A DNA stretch of 64,000 bases from a virus, in IMG/VR virus record IMGVR_UViG_3300033153_010210, positions 1-64,000 of that record; one strand, written 5' to 3'. Below, in pieces: positions 17,775-25,703 of the stretch (positions are counted from its first letter, which is position 1; each line of letters opens with the position of its first letter). A program made the position numbers and the translations under genes. The notes under the pieces were generated by a model. It saw only the letters and a program-made list of their open reading frames with translations. It was not told the origin of the DNA and made no database searches.

Positions 17775-17782
17775 TACTAATA
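17775..17782 (+). promoter_or_regulatory. TACTAATA box before the portal gene
   Basis: TACTAATA followed by TGGTATG. The portal ATG lies 37 bases downstream, behind AGAGG. Confidence 0.55.
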
Positions 17783-17819
17783 TGGTATGTATTAAGATTT
17801 AGTAAAAAAAAGAGGAAAT

Positions 17820-19631
17820 ATGGCAAATAATAGCATAATTGATAAGCTAAAAAGTATATTTAATATTTCCAGTGTAAAGACAAATAGTGGCAATCAGAAA
17901 AGGGTGCATCCAGGATATAGAGATGTTAAAACTGGGAAAATAAAACCGGTTAAGTTCCCCGACGACATATTACGTCTTTATGATTATTGGTTAAAGGATA
18001 CATTTGAAACTTCATCTTCACTTAAAAATAGACTTGAAAGGTATGCGGCTTTATCTTATGCTTATTATAATAACACTATTTTTTCAAAAGCTGTTAATCT
18101 TTATGCCGATGAAACTGTACAAAGTGATGTAAATGATGAAATATTAAGCGTAGAGGCTGATAAAAAAGTAAAAAATTATATATATGATTTTCTAGATAAG
18201 TTGGGAGTTAGAGAAGGGCAGAAATTGTATGACGTGGCCCATAATTTGGTATTATATGGCGACTCCTTTTGGATAAACTCAATTGATTATAGAAAAGGAA
18301 GCGGTTATACAGATAGTACTCCTGTAAATGTAGAGGATATATCAGATAGAATTGAATTTAATGCATCTAATGTAGCAAAAGATCAGAGAAGAAACAATAA
18401 GTTTCTTATTCATATTCAAAAAGATACTCGTCTTAATATTATTTATAAAATGCTGCAAGATACGAAAGAAAATAATGATTATTCTCAATTTTTTAAATCT
18501 TATCTATTTGGTTTTTGGTTATCAAATAAAGTTTATTTGCCTCCTTGGAATGTTAGCCATTTTAGAATGTTTACTACTATGAATGAATTTGCTCCTTTCG
18601 GTAGACCTGTTATGATTAATTGTTTAGGCCCATATAGACAACTTCAAGCCGGGAAAAATCTTATGGCATTAGCAAGACCTTATAATTTCCCAATCAAAAA
18701 ATTTGAAGTAAAAGTAGATGAAAATATGGATCAAGGAGATATATGGGAGGTTGTTGATGAAGCTAAAAGTGAGTATCACAACCTTGGTTATAGTGAAACT
18801 GATAAAGAACAGTTCGCTATGGGTGGTGAAGTGTGGCTTCCTCAAGGCCTTTTAAATATGGATAATATTGAAAGCAGAATGGATCTTGATGCTATTGCAG
18901 ATATTGAAATGCTGCGAGATGATCTTATCATGGGTACGGATATTCCCAAGGGGTATCTAATAGTAGATAGGGCGAGCTTTGGTACAAGTGGTCAGGCTTT
19001 ATTACGACAACATAAACCATTTGCACGTTCAGTGTTTAAGATCCAAACAGTTATTCTGGAACAAATTTCACAATTAATCCGTTTACAATTTGTAATTAGT
19101 AATGATTTTGATTATGATACGCCTTTTGAATTAAGTATGCCGTTTCCTGAAGTTGAGGAGAGTAGTGATAGATTAAGGATGAAGAGTGATACGCTTAGAC
19201 TTGCCAAGGACGTACTAGATAACATAGGGGATGCAATAGGTCTTGAACGAGGAGAGGCGCTGCCTCCCGATGTTGTAAAAGCAGTGTTTTCACAAATTTC
19301 ATTTCTGAATGATGATGATATAATAAAATGGATTGACGATACAATAAAAATGCAACAGCAAAAGCCTGATGAAGGAGAGGAGTCTAAAGACTATATGTTT
19401 GAAAGTAAAAAATTTGCAAATAGGAATAAGATACAGGAACGTTTGACTCCGAAAACAATACGTGAATGCTGGAATAAAGCTAGAAAAAATACAAGAATAT
19501 ATGAAAACATTAGTAACGACAGGCATCATTATAGCTCTTATAATATGAACCCCGATCATAGATTACAATTGGAACTTTTATCAATTGATCCTAAAAAATT
19601 AAAGGAAAAATATGGTATTAATAAGGAATAA
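17820..19631 (+). CDS. 20: Portal protein (T4 gp20-like)
   Basis: Forms the dodecameric ring at the unique head vertex through which DNA is packaged and ejected and to which the tail binds. Recognition rests on the long helical C-terminal half with the characteristic DIEMLRDDLIMGTDIPKGY and ASFGTSGQALLRQHKPFAR segments, the N-terminal RLYDYW start of the core, and the position between terminase and protease/capsid genes as in T4. The length of 603 residues is longer than T4 gp20 (524), with an extended polar C-terminus. AGAGG precedes the ATG by only 4 bases. Confidence 0.88.
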   Translation: MANNSIIDKLKSIFNISSVKTNSGNQKRVHPGYRDVKTGKIKPVKFPDDILRLYDYWLKDTFETSSSLKNRLERYAALSYAYYNNTIFSKAVNLYADETVQSDVNDEILSVEADKKVKNYIYDFLDKLGVREGQKLYDVAHNLVLYGDSFWINSIDYRKGSGYTDSTPVNVEDISDRIEFNASNVAKDQRRNNKFLIHIQKDTRLNIIYKMLQDTKENNDYSQFFKSYLFGFWLSNKVYLPPWNVSHFRMFTTMNEFAPFGRPVMINCLGPYRQLQAGKNLMALARPYNFPIKKFEVKVDENMDQGDIWEVVDEAKSEYHNLGYSETDKEQFAMGGEVWLPQGLLNMDNIESRMDLDAIADIEMLRDDLIMGTDIPKGYLIVDRASFGTSGQALLRQHKPFARSVFKIQTVILEQISQLIRLQFVISNDFDYDTPFELSMPFPEVEESSDRLRMKSDTLRLAKDVLDNIGDAIGLERGEALPPDVVKAVFSQISFLNDDDIIKWIDDTIKMQQQKPDEGEESKDYMFESKKFANRNKIQERLTPKTIRECWNKARKNTRIYENISNDRHHYSSYNMNPDHRLQLELLSIDPKKLKEKYGINKE

Positions 19632-19645
19632 TTTTTAAATCTTTA

Positions 19646-19653
19646 TACTAATA
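19646..19653 (+). promoter_or_regulatory. TACTAATA box
   Basis: TACTAATA followed by TAATATATAA. The ATG of the next gene is at 19703 behind AGGAG. An AATTTTTAA element lies 7 bases upstream. Confidence 0.55.
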
Positions 19654-19702
19654 TAATATATAAAGTATTTAATAGAGAAAAAACATTTTTAGGAGTTGAA
19701 AT

Positions 19703-20092
19703 ATGAGAGAACAAGATTACTTAGTAAGTACAAATGAATTCGCTTCATTAGATGAGCTTGCTGATGCTACCGTGAAATGGTTTCGGAGATATCGCCCTAT
19801 GCATAGATTTGTAAATGCCTCTGCTAAATGGGCGAATAAAGAAAAAACCAAAGCGATTGTCTATTGTGGAGATAGCGGTCATGTGCATGAACTTGTTCTT
19901 AGAGAAAATCCTGAGATATCTTATGCTGACGCTACATTTTATGCCTGGTACCTAGTGAATGAAAGAGAAAAAGTAAGAAGAAAGAGAAATACAATTATTG
20001 AAATTCAAGAAAATATAGAAATTGATCAAGGAGATGAGATTATCATCCTTGAAAAAGGTGATAAAATAAGAATTCTTGATAAAAATAGATAG
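19703..20092 (+). CDS. Hypothetical virion-region protein with C-terminal GDKI module
   Basis: A protein of 129 residues. The N-terminal 95 residues are unrecognised (an ELADATVKWFRRYRP helix, then strands). The last 30 residues form the recurring module of this phage: a strand, IEIDQGDE, then IIILEKGDKIRIL. The same module occurs in the products starting at 22626, 35227, 36094, 36342 and 52610. It lies between the portal and the protease/scaffold gene, so a head-assembly role is possible but unproven. Confidence 0.75.
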   Translation: MREQDYLVSTNEFASLDELADATVKWFRRYRPMHRFVNASAKWANKEKTKAIVYCGDSGHVHELVLRENPEISYADATFYAWYLVNEREKVRRKRNTIIEIQENIEIDQGDEIIILEKGDKIRILDKNR

Positions 20093-20154
20093 TTTTCCCC
20101 TTTTAAAGGAGTTGTTTTGATAAAAAACAAATTAGTGAGAGGATTAAATATACA

Positions 20155-21735
20155 ATGGAAACACGACAAAAGCTGGTTGAAAGTTATGTAGTTAATGGAT
20201 CTAATTTAAAAAAGATTCCCTTAACCGAGTCCACTAAAATTATAGAAAAAGATGGTAAAGAATATAAGTGTAGGGCGGCCTATGAATTGCCGGTGTGGCG
20301 GTTAGGAGAAAAGAATCTTAATGAACGTATCTACAGTAAAGAACTAGCCGAGAAGCTTATAAAAGAAAATCCCGTTACCTTAGGGTTAGCTAATCATCCT
20401 GAAAATGAAGCTGATGTTACTTATACTTTTGCAGTAGAGCGGAATCCGCATATCAAAGAAAATATTTTGTATGTAGATGCATATCTGGTAGGAGATAACG
20501 GGGAGTTGGCTAACGAGATTATCGAAGCGGGGGGAAATATTGGACTTAGTTCTAGTGCGTATGGAGATGTTGATAGTGAGGGGAGAGTACAACTTGAGGG
20601 ATTTGAAATTGAAAGATTTTGCGATTGGGTAGAGATGCCTTCTTATGGAGTATATGCTGGAAAAGAAAATGCTATCGGATCAGAAAAAAATAAGGAAAGT
20701 TTTTCAAATTCTAATACTAATATAATAATAGAAAAAGAAGAAAAAGGTAAAAAGGAGAATAAAAATATGAGTACTGAAAATAAAGAAACTTCTAAAACTA
20801 AGAGCTTAGAAGAAAAGAATCTTAGATTAGGAGTAAGAAACCTTTTTAAAGAAGCTGAAAACAAGGAATCACTTCAAGAGAAACTCGAAGTTTATAAAGA
20901 GGTTATTGACTATTGTGGTGATTCAGAATTTGGTGAAGATTATGTAAAGAAAGCGGCTGAAAAAATTGAAGAAATTCAACAGGAATTATATGAGTTAGCA
21001 GATAAAGGAAAGGAAGTTGATGAACTTAAAGAGAACTCCGAAAAAACTCATAAAGAATTAGAAGAGAAAGTAGAAACCCTTGAAAAGGAAAAATCAGATC
21101 TTCAAGAACAGTATGAAATGGCAACACAGCTTCTTGATGATATGAAAACAAGAGAATCAAAAATTAAAGAAATGTATGAAATGGCAATAGCAGAGAAGAA
21201 CGGAATGGTTTCTGCTGAGGAGTATCAAGAATTGGCGGTATATTTAAAAGGTAAAGAGGAGAAATTGGAAGAATTACTTGAGGAAAATAGAAGATTGAAG
21301 AAAAGAATAAGATTTTATATGCAGGAAACGATGAATCGTAATCGTGTGAAAGAAGTAAACGGAGATGAAAAAGAAGACGAGGATGAAGAAGATGAGGAAA
21401 GAGAGGAAGATAAAGATAAGAAAAAAGAATCTTCATTTGTAAGAAAAAGTAACAGAGAAGCTGACTATCGTTTTGTAAGAGATAATAAACAGGTAAGAGA
21501 TTATTATGAGGATCTCTTGCTTGAAAATCCTAATGTGGAAAAAATTAAAGAAGAAATTCTTGGATGTGGTACCCTTTTTGAAGCACAGAAAAAGTATCTT
21601 AATTTAAAAGATTTGGTAGAGGATATTCCTAATCCAAATTCGATTAAAAGGTTGAGAATGAGCAATATTGAAGAGGAAGATAAGCAATTAAAAAATAGAA
21701 AAACGAGACTTACAATAAGAGAGGGGTGGGTATAA
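20155..21735 (+). CDS. Prohead protease fused to scaffold (T4 gp21 + gp22-like)
   Basis: Residues 1-170 resemble the gp21/S80-type prohead protease. They carry an NLNERIYSKELAEKL helix, His81 in GLANHPE, and Ser132-134 in NIGLSSSAYG as the likely catalytic serine region. From about 205 the protein becomes a long Glu/Lys-rich coiled coil, then a very acidic stretch (residues 402-430) and a basic C-terminus, as in scaffold/core proteins such as gp22. T4 encodes these separately. Here they share a frame, with an internal strong start at 20767. Position directly before the decoration and capsid genes agrees. The ribosome site for the first ATG (GAGAGGA) is about 14 bases away. Confidence 0.82.
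   Translation: METRQKLVESYVVNGSNLKKIPLTESTKIIEKDGKEYKCRAAYELPVWRLGEKNLNERIYSKELAEKLIKENPVTLGLANHPENEADVTYTFAVERNPHIKENILYVDAYLVGDNGELANEIIEAGGNIGLSSSAYGDVDSEGRVQLEGFEIERFCDWVEMPSYGVYAGKENAIGSEKNKESFSNSNTNIIIEKEEKGKKENKNMSTENKETSKTKSLEEKNLRLGVRNLFKEAENKESLQEKLEVYKEVIDYCGDSEFGEDYVKKAAEKIEEIQQELYELADKGKEVDELKENSEKTHKELEEKVETLEKEKSDLQEQYEMATQLLDDMKTRESKIKEMYEMAIAEKNGMVSAEEYQELAVYLKGKEEKLEELLEENRRLKKRIRFYMQETMNRNRVKEVNGDEKEDEDEEDEEREEDKDKKKESSFVRKSNREADYRFVRDNKQVRDYYEDLLLENPNVEKIKEEILGCGTLFEAQKKYLNLKDLVEDIPNPNSIKRLRMSNIEEEDKQLKNRKTRLTIREGWV
20715..20722 (+). promoter_or_regulatory. TACTAATA box inside the protease-scaffold gene
   Basis: TACTAATA followed by TAAT, within coding sequence, 45 bases upstream of the internal scaffold ATG at 20767. 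It is the same sequence that heads many intergenic late units here, which suggests an internal promoter for the scaffold alone. Confidence 0.5.
20767..21735 (+). CDS. Nested in-frame scaffold protein
   Basis: An internal ATG (Met205 of the fusion, product MSTENKETSK...) lies 9 bases after AAAGGAG (20751-20757), one of the best ribosome sites nearby. It is preceded by a TACTAATA box. It would give a 322-residue protein made only of the coiled-coil scaffold part. Nested scaffold genes inside protease genes are known (lambda C/Nu3). A phage needs many more scaffold than protease molecules, which fits extra initiation here. Expression is inferred, not shown. Confidence 0.65.
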   Translation: MSTENKETSKTKSLEEKNLRLGVRNLFKEAENKESLQEKLEVYKEVIDYCGDSEFGEDYVKKAAEKIEEIQQELYELADKGKEVDELKENSEKTHKELEEKVETLEKEKSDLQEQYEMATQLLDDMKTRESKIKEMYEMAIAEKNGMVSAEEYQELAVYLKGKEEKLEELLEENRRLKKRIRFYMQETMNRNRVKEVNGDEKEDEDEEDEEREEDKDKKKESSFVRKSNREADYRFVRDNKQVRDYYEDLLLENPNVEKIKEEILGCGTLFEAQKKYLNLKDLVEDIPNPNSIKRLRMSNIEEEDKQLKNRKTRLTIREGWV

Positions 21736-21737
21736 GC

Positions 21738-22190
21738 ATGGAGATAAAAATGAAAGAAAAAGATAAGATTGATTTTGAGCAGGAAGTAATTGATGCATAC
21801 TATGATTACAAAGAATATGAAGATTTAGAACGGGAAGATGCTATTATAGCTACTGCCAGACTTTTATTGATGAAGCCGAGCGATGTAGAAAAGATTCTTA
21901 TTAAGAATAAAATATATGAAGACAAAAGAATCAGGGCAAAAAAGAAGAAAAGCCGACTTAAAAAAGTTTTGAATGAAGTATCAGATTTCCATGATTTTAA
22001 ATCAAGAGTGTGGATAGAAGGTAAAAAATCTTTAGATTATTATGGAGATCTGGGAGACGTTTTAGAAGAAATTTTTAGAGACTTTACAGAAGAGGAAATT
22101 CGAAACAGTAGAAAAGAATGGGCTATTCTTTTTAGAGGAAGTGTAGTGGCATATATAGACTTTGAAGAAGTGCTAGATGCACTTGAATAA
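21738..22190 (+). CDS. Hypothetical protein in the head gene cluster
   Basis: A protein of 150 residues, highly charged and helical, with a basic stretch (RIRAKKKKSRLKK) in the middle. The ATG at 21738 follows GAGGGG (21721-21726). It begins just two bases after the scaffold stop. No family recognised. Its position between scaffold and capsid genes suggests a head-assembly role. Confidence 0.65.
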   Translation: MEIKMKEKDKIDFEQEVIDAYYDYKEYEDLEREDAIIATARLLLMKPSDVEKILIKNKIYEDKRIRAKKKKSRLKKVLNEVSDFHDFKSRVWIEGKKSLDYYGDLGDVLEEIFRDFTEEEIRNSRKEWAILFRGSVVAYIDFEEVLDALE

Positions 22191-22247
22191 TTAGAGAAAT
22201 TAAATTATAAAAAATGAAACGAAAAAATTATACTTTTAATTTTTATT

Positions 22248-22255
22248 TACTAATA
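22248..22255 (+). promoter_or_regulatory. TACTAATA box
   Basis: TACTAATA followed by CAATATATAG, 40 bases before the ATG at 22296 (GAAGGAG ribosome site). Confidence 0.55.
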
Positions 22256-22295
22256 CAATATATAGAGAAGAGAATAAAAGAAGGAGAATAAAAGT

Positions 22296-22610
22296 ATGAG
22301 TATGGTAACAACTTCTGTAACAAACGGTGTTTCAATGGGATATGTCCATACGGTAACTGCTGCCGATGCAGCGAGTGGCGAAATTATATTTGATTTTCAG
22401 ACAGATTATAACTTAGCTGCTGTGTTTATGGTAACAAATCCCGGAACAAGCGATCCTAATCAAAGTGCTCCAGTAGTTGATCTTGGCGATGCTGAAATAT
22501 CTTACCCTGACGTGGGGCAGGTTAAGATTGCTAATGGTGATTCTACATTTACATTAACTGCTGGATATATGATTCATGTAATAGCTCAAAGACGGTCAAG
22601 TGCTGAATAA
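22296..22610 (+). CDS. Probable head decoration or minor head protein
   Basis: A protein of 104 residues, poor in Lys and Cys and rich in Thr/Ala/Val, with predicted beta-strands throughout. Its composition is unlike the charged non-virion proteins around it and typical of small capsid decoration proteins. It has its own TACTAATA box and AGGAG site and lies two genes before the major capsid protein. The assignment rests on composition and position only. Confidence 0.5.
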   Translation: MSMVTTSVTNGVSMGYVHTVTAADAASGEIIFDFQTDYNLAAVFMVTNPGTSDPNQSAPVVDLGDAEISYPDVGQVKIANGDSTFTLTAGYMIHVIAQRRSSAE

Positions 22611-22625
22611 AAAGGAGGGAGATAA

Positions 22626-23243
22626 ATGAAAGCAATAAAAAGAAAAAACGGCACACATGATACTTTTAAAGCTAAAAGAAAATCTATAATTATCGAAATT
22701 GATAAACCGGTTCGTATTCCTGATACTGATATCATTCTCACGAAAGGGGATAAAATAGAAGTACTTCATGAGGGGGTAGAACAAAGTATTTCTATTACAA
22801 ATGATTGCACCAAAGGAACACTTAGTGTATATGAAAATGACGATGGGGGTCAGTTTGTATCGGGGAATATTGAAATATTTAATTGTCCAAGTGGGGGAAA
22901 AATTACCGCTGATGTAGTAAAAAAAGTCCTTGATTCGGTAGTTAGTGGATTGAAACTTCAAGCACCTGAATTTGAACTAGTTAGTGAAAAAAGAAATAAT
23001 AATAACAGATCGGTTAAAGAATCAATTAGGGGAGATTACATATCATTTGATTATGCCGGGCATTCTTGGCTCTGGCCTGTTGAAGTAGATAAATATGGAG
23101 ATATAGAACTTTCTCTTAATACAATTTCAAGTGAAGATGATTCGAGTGTTGTCTTGTCAGCAGATGATGTTATTGAATTGACTGACGAATATATTTATTT
23201 TGACGATGGAACAAATGTTCCTTATACTCTTGTAAATTTATAA
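22626..23243 (+). CDS. Hypothetical virion-region protein with GDKI module
   Basis: A protein of 205 residues. The recurring module is near the N-terminus (residues about 18-45: IIIEIDKPVRIP, then IILTKGDKIEVL). The rest alternates short strands and ends with an acidic beta-rich region. It follows the decoration-like gene after 15 bases behind GGAGGGA. The module suggests it shares a partner or location with the five other carriers. Function is unknown. Confidence 0.7.
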   Translation: MKAIKRKNGTHDTFKAKRKSIIIEIDKPVRIPDTDIILTKGDKIEVLHEGVEQSISITNDCTKGTLSVYENDDGGQFVSGNIEIFNCPSGGKITADVVKKVLDSVVSGLKLQAPEFELVSEKRNNNNRSVKESIRGDYISFDYAGHSWLWPVEVDKYGDIELSLNTISSEDDSSVVLSADDVIELTDEYIYFDDGTNVPYTLVNL

Positions 23244-23274
23244 AATTATAAAAAAAAACTTTTTAGAAAATTGT

Positions 23275-23282
23275 TACTAATA
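23275..23282 (+). promoter_or_regulatory. TACTAATA box of the major capsid gene
   Basis: TACTAATA followed by TAATGTGG. The capsid ATG is 140 bases downstream, so the transcript would have an unusually long leader for this genome. Confidence 0.6.
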
Positions 23283-23318
23283 TAATGTGGAGGATTAAAA
23301 ATAATTCTTCACTTAACT

Positions 23319-23344
23319 ATTTTCTTTTAAAAATAAAAGAAAAT
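23319..23344 (+). other. Perfect hairpin in the capsid mRNA leader
   Basis: ATTTTCTTTT (23319-23328) is the exact reverse complement of AAAAGAAAAT (23335-23344), leaving a 6-base loop. It lies in the leader between the late box and the capsid start. There is no T-tract typical of a terminator. It may stabilise the mRNA. Confidence 0.5.
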
Positions 23345-23422
23345 ATAGAACTGTTTCTTTCAAATAAACGTTCAAAGTAAAAATTAAAAATCTCAAAAAA
23401 AGAAAGAAGAGGAGAAATTATT

Positions 23423-24862
23423 ATGCGTAGGCAAATGAAGGAAGCCTTTCTCCGGGAGGAGCGAACTGTAGCACTTTCTGAAAGGAAAAGGCATGCAGAT
23501 AGGCTCTTTGAGAAATGGCAGAAAAAAGCAGATATAGGCAAGAATATGGACAAGCTTATGGATACAAATCCAGAGAAAGCCCGTAACTTAGCCATTATTC
23601 TTGAGAATCAGGAGAATCACCTTAAAGCTCTTACTGAGACTCAAATCAGTAATGACTTTCAAACAACTCCTGAAAACGTACTAAGAATTGTACGTCTTGG
23701 ATATCCGAACAGTATACGTGGAGAGATCTTTTTTGATTATCCTATGATTACTGCTCGTGATTCGATTTATTACCTTAGACCGGTATATTCTTCAACTGCA
23801 AGAGGTGCTACCGCTGGTACTGTAACTCACGAGTCTAGCGCTTGGAGATATGCAAATGAAGCTCAGGAGCAGATAATTGACCCTTCTGCGGAAGACTCCG
23901 ATACTGATTATAGCGCTACTCTTAGCGGTTATCCTGTACGTCCTTATACCGTTATCGTAATGATAGACGATAAGCCAGTTGGTTCTGATGATGGTAGCGG
24001 GAATATAACTGGAAGCGGACTTAATCCTGCACTTACAAATAGTATTACCTATTCCACCGGAGCAATTACGTTGAACTTTACCCCTTCTGCTATTACAGGC
24101 GGTGAGGAGATCAAGGTGTACTACAGAACTGATACAGAAGATGAGACTAATGGAAGGGATTATATTAAATCTGTTGAGCTTCAGTTAACTGATTATCAGT
24201 TTAGAGCGCATCCTTATCCTTTATACGTAAGCTGGACTAAGATGGCAGAGCTTCTTCTTGGAACTACTCTTGATATCGATGCTGAAGAGGCGTTGATAGC
24301 AGGGGCTGGTGACGAATTGAAGAAAACATTGGACTTTATGGCTGTTAAGTTCGGATATAGGTACAGCGAGCAGAATGCTATAACTACATTTAATGCTGAT
24401 TGGGCAACTGGAGGTGCAGATAGCGAAAAAGCTCATGCGCAGTCTCTTACTAAAGTTGCAAAACAAGCTGCTAACCAGATTTATTCTGAATTACAGCGCG
24501 GTGGGATTAGTGCATGGGTAGTTGGAAATGATGCATCGGCATTCCTGACTTTACACGATCAGTATACCTCTGATGGTGCACAACCTGAAATAGGTATTTA
24601 TAGAGTAGGTACATGGATGGGGAAGCCGGTTTATCAAGCACCTACAGATGTTATTCCTACCAATGAAATGCTTGGTGTTTGGAGGAATCCAAATGCTGAT
24701 GGTGGGGACTACAGTATAATCTTCGGAACACTGATACCGTTGTACCAGACACAGGTTTTAGAATATAAGGAAGGATATAGCGAAACCGGTCTTTTCCATT
24801 ATGGAGATTGGAAAGCTATTAATCCTAAGTATCTAACTAGAGTTCAACTTCAAAATTTATAA
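23423..24862 (+). CDS. 23: Major capsid protein (T4 gp23-like)
   Basis: Main shell protein, 479 residues (T4 gp23 has 521). The N-terminal 72 residues are charged and helical, like the removable delta segment. LTE at 70-72 fits the T4 prohead protease cleavage rule [I/L]xE. After it come the gp23-type LRIVRLGYPNSI and FDYPMITARDSIYYL segments, then a beta-rich inserted region and a late ISAWVVGNDASAFL segment. It has its own late box, a long leader and a strong terminator, consistent with very high expression. Confidence 0.92.
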   Translation: MRRQMKEAFLREERTVALSERKRHADRLFEKWQKKADIGKNMDKLMDTNPEKARNLAIILENQENHLKALTETQISNDFQTTPENVLRIVRLGYPNSIRGEIFFDYPMITARDSIYYLRPVYSSTARGATAGTVTHESSAWRYANEAQEQIIDPSAEDSDTDYSATLSGYPVRPYTVIVMIDDKPVGSDDGSGNITGSGLNPALTNSITYSTGAITLNFTPSAITGGEEIKVYYRTDTEDETNGRDYIKSVELQLTDYQFRAHPYPLYVSWTKMAELLLGTTLDIDAEEALIAGAGDELKKTLDFMAVKFGYRYSEQNAITTFNADWATGGADSEKAHAQSLTKVAKQAANQIYSELQRGGISAWVVGNDASAFLTLHDQYTSDGAQPEIGIYRVGTWMGKPVYQAPTDVIPTNEMLGVWRNPNADGGDYSIIFGTLIPLYQTQVLEYKEGYSETGLFHYGDWKAINPKYLTRVQLQNL

Positions 24863-24893
24863 AAGTTTAAAGCTTATTTGGGCACTCCTTAAT

Positions 24894-24929
24894 AAAGCCT
24901 GTTCATTCGATTGGACAGGCTTTTTTTTT
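24894..24929 (+). terminator. Intrinsic terminator after the major capsid gene
   Basis: Stem AAAGCCTGT (24894-24902) pairs with ACAGGCTTT (24915-24923), extended inside by three more pairs, loop TTCGAT. A run of nine T (24921-24929) follows. This is the clearest terminator in the window, 31 bases after the capsid stop. Confidence 0.92.
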
Positions 24930-24961
24930 ATTTTTTTTAAATTTTTAAGAAAAATTTCTTA

Positions 24962-24969
24962 TATTAATA
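24962..24969 (+). promoter_or_regulatory. TATTAATA variant of the late box
   Basis: One-base variant of TACTAATA, 15 bases before the small ATG at 24985, with an AATTTTTAA element about 12 bases upstream. It restarts transcription after the capsid terminator if functional. Confidence 0.35.
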
Positions 24970-24984
24970 TAAGGAGCTAATAAA

Positions 24985-25050
24985 ATGAAGAATAAAAAAG
25001 AATGGCTTAACGAAGAAAATTTATATAACGATTTAAAATTTATATTATAG
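24985..25050 (+). CDS. Possible 21-residue small ORF
   Basis: ATG preceded by AAGGAG (24971-24976) at 8 bases and by a late-box variant. It encodes MKNKKEWLNEENLYNDLKFI plus Leu, then TAG. The ribosome site and promoter-like box are as good as those of real genes, but a product this short is unproven. Confidence 0.35.
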   Translation: MKNKKEWLNEENLYNDLKFIL

Positions 25051-25125
25051 TATATCATATATTATTAACTCTCATATTTATAATGAATGTAAGAAAATAT
25101 AAATTAAAGAAAGGATATATTAAAA

Positions 25126-25665
25126 ATGATACCGATAAAAGATAAAGATAATAAAATCAAAAATATAAATCCCGATCGAGTTAAATGGTTTGGAACAGAA
25201 GTAAAGAGAGTATATAAAAAAGACGGAGATTTTAAACGGTTTGAATCACTCACATGGATTCAAACTTATAAAGGTGATAGATTTTACACCGATTTAAGTA
25301 TTGGAAAATTAAAGAAACAGTTTAAATTCTTTCAAAGTGATAAAAAAGTTATTAAAGAATTAAAAAAAGGAAAGTTTGTGAAAGCGATTGAGTGGTGTTG
25401 TGAAACAGTAAAAGAGAGAGGAACAAAAATTCGAAATGATGAAATGAAACAAATACTTGAATCAATACGCCGGCATAGACCTTTCACATTAGATGGTAAA
25501 TATCTATATTATTATATAGATGGAAGAGTATTTAAGGACTCTAGAAATGGGCGGCTGGTTTATGTAGATATTAAGAAAAATATACTTGTTAATGTGAATA
25601 TAGATGGTAAACTCACCGCTAACAAAATAGAAGAGTGGATAATTAAATATAACAGTAAAAAATAA
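25126..25665 (+). CDS. Hypothetical protein
   Basis: A protein of 179 residues, very Lys-rich, with an N-terminal helical half and a strand-rich C-terminal half (YLYYYIDGRVF, then LVYVDIKKNILVNVNI). No family recognised. AAAGGA precedes the ATG. It stands between the capsid terminator and a new TACTAATA box, and so may have its own expression. Confidence 0.65.
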   Translation: MIPIKDKDNKIKNINPDRVKWFGTEVKRVYKKDGDFKRFESLTWIQTYKGDRFYTDLSIGKLKKQFKFFQSDKKVIKELKKGKFVKAIEWCCETVKERGTKIRNDEMKQILESIRRHRPFTLDGKYLYYYIDGRVFKDSRNGRLVYVDIKKNILVNVNIDGKLTANKIEEWIIKYNSKK

Positions 25666-25674
25666 CTCCTTTAA

Positions 25675-25682
25675 TACTAATA
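25675..25682 (+). promoter_or_regulatory. TACTAATA box heading the first repeat-gene region
   Basis: TACTAATA followed by TAGTAAAGGAG, whose AAAGGAG serves the ATG at 25704. No further strict box is seen until 35208, so this may drive the first GxWxx array. Confidence 0.55.
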
Positions 25683-25703
25683 TAGTAAAGGAGTTTGTTA
25701 AAT

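Noticed and set aside
20117-20191. Short TTG-start frame behind AAAGGAG before the protease gene
   Set aside because: Only 24 codons, overlaps the protease start in another frame, and has a weak start codon with tight spacing.
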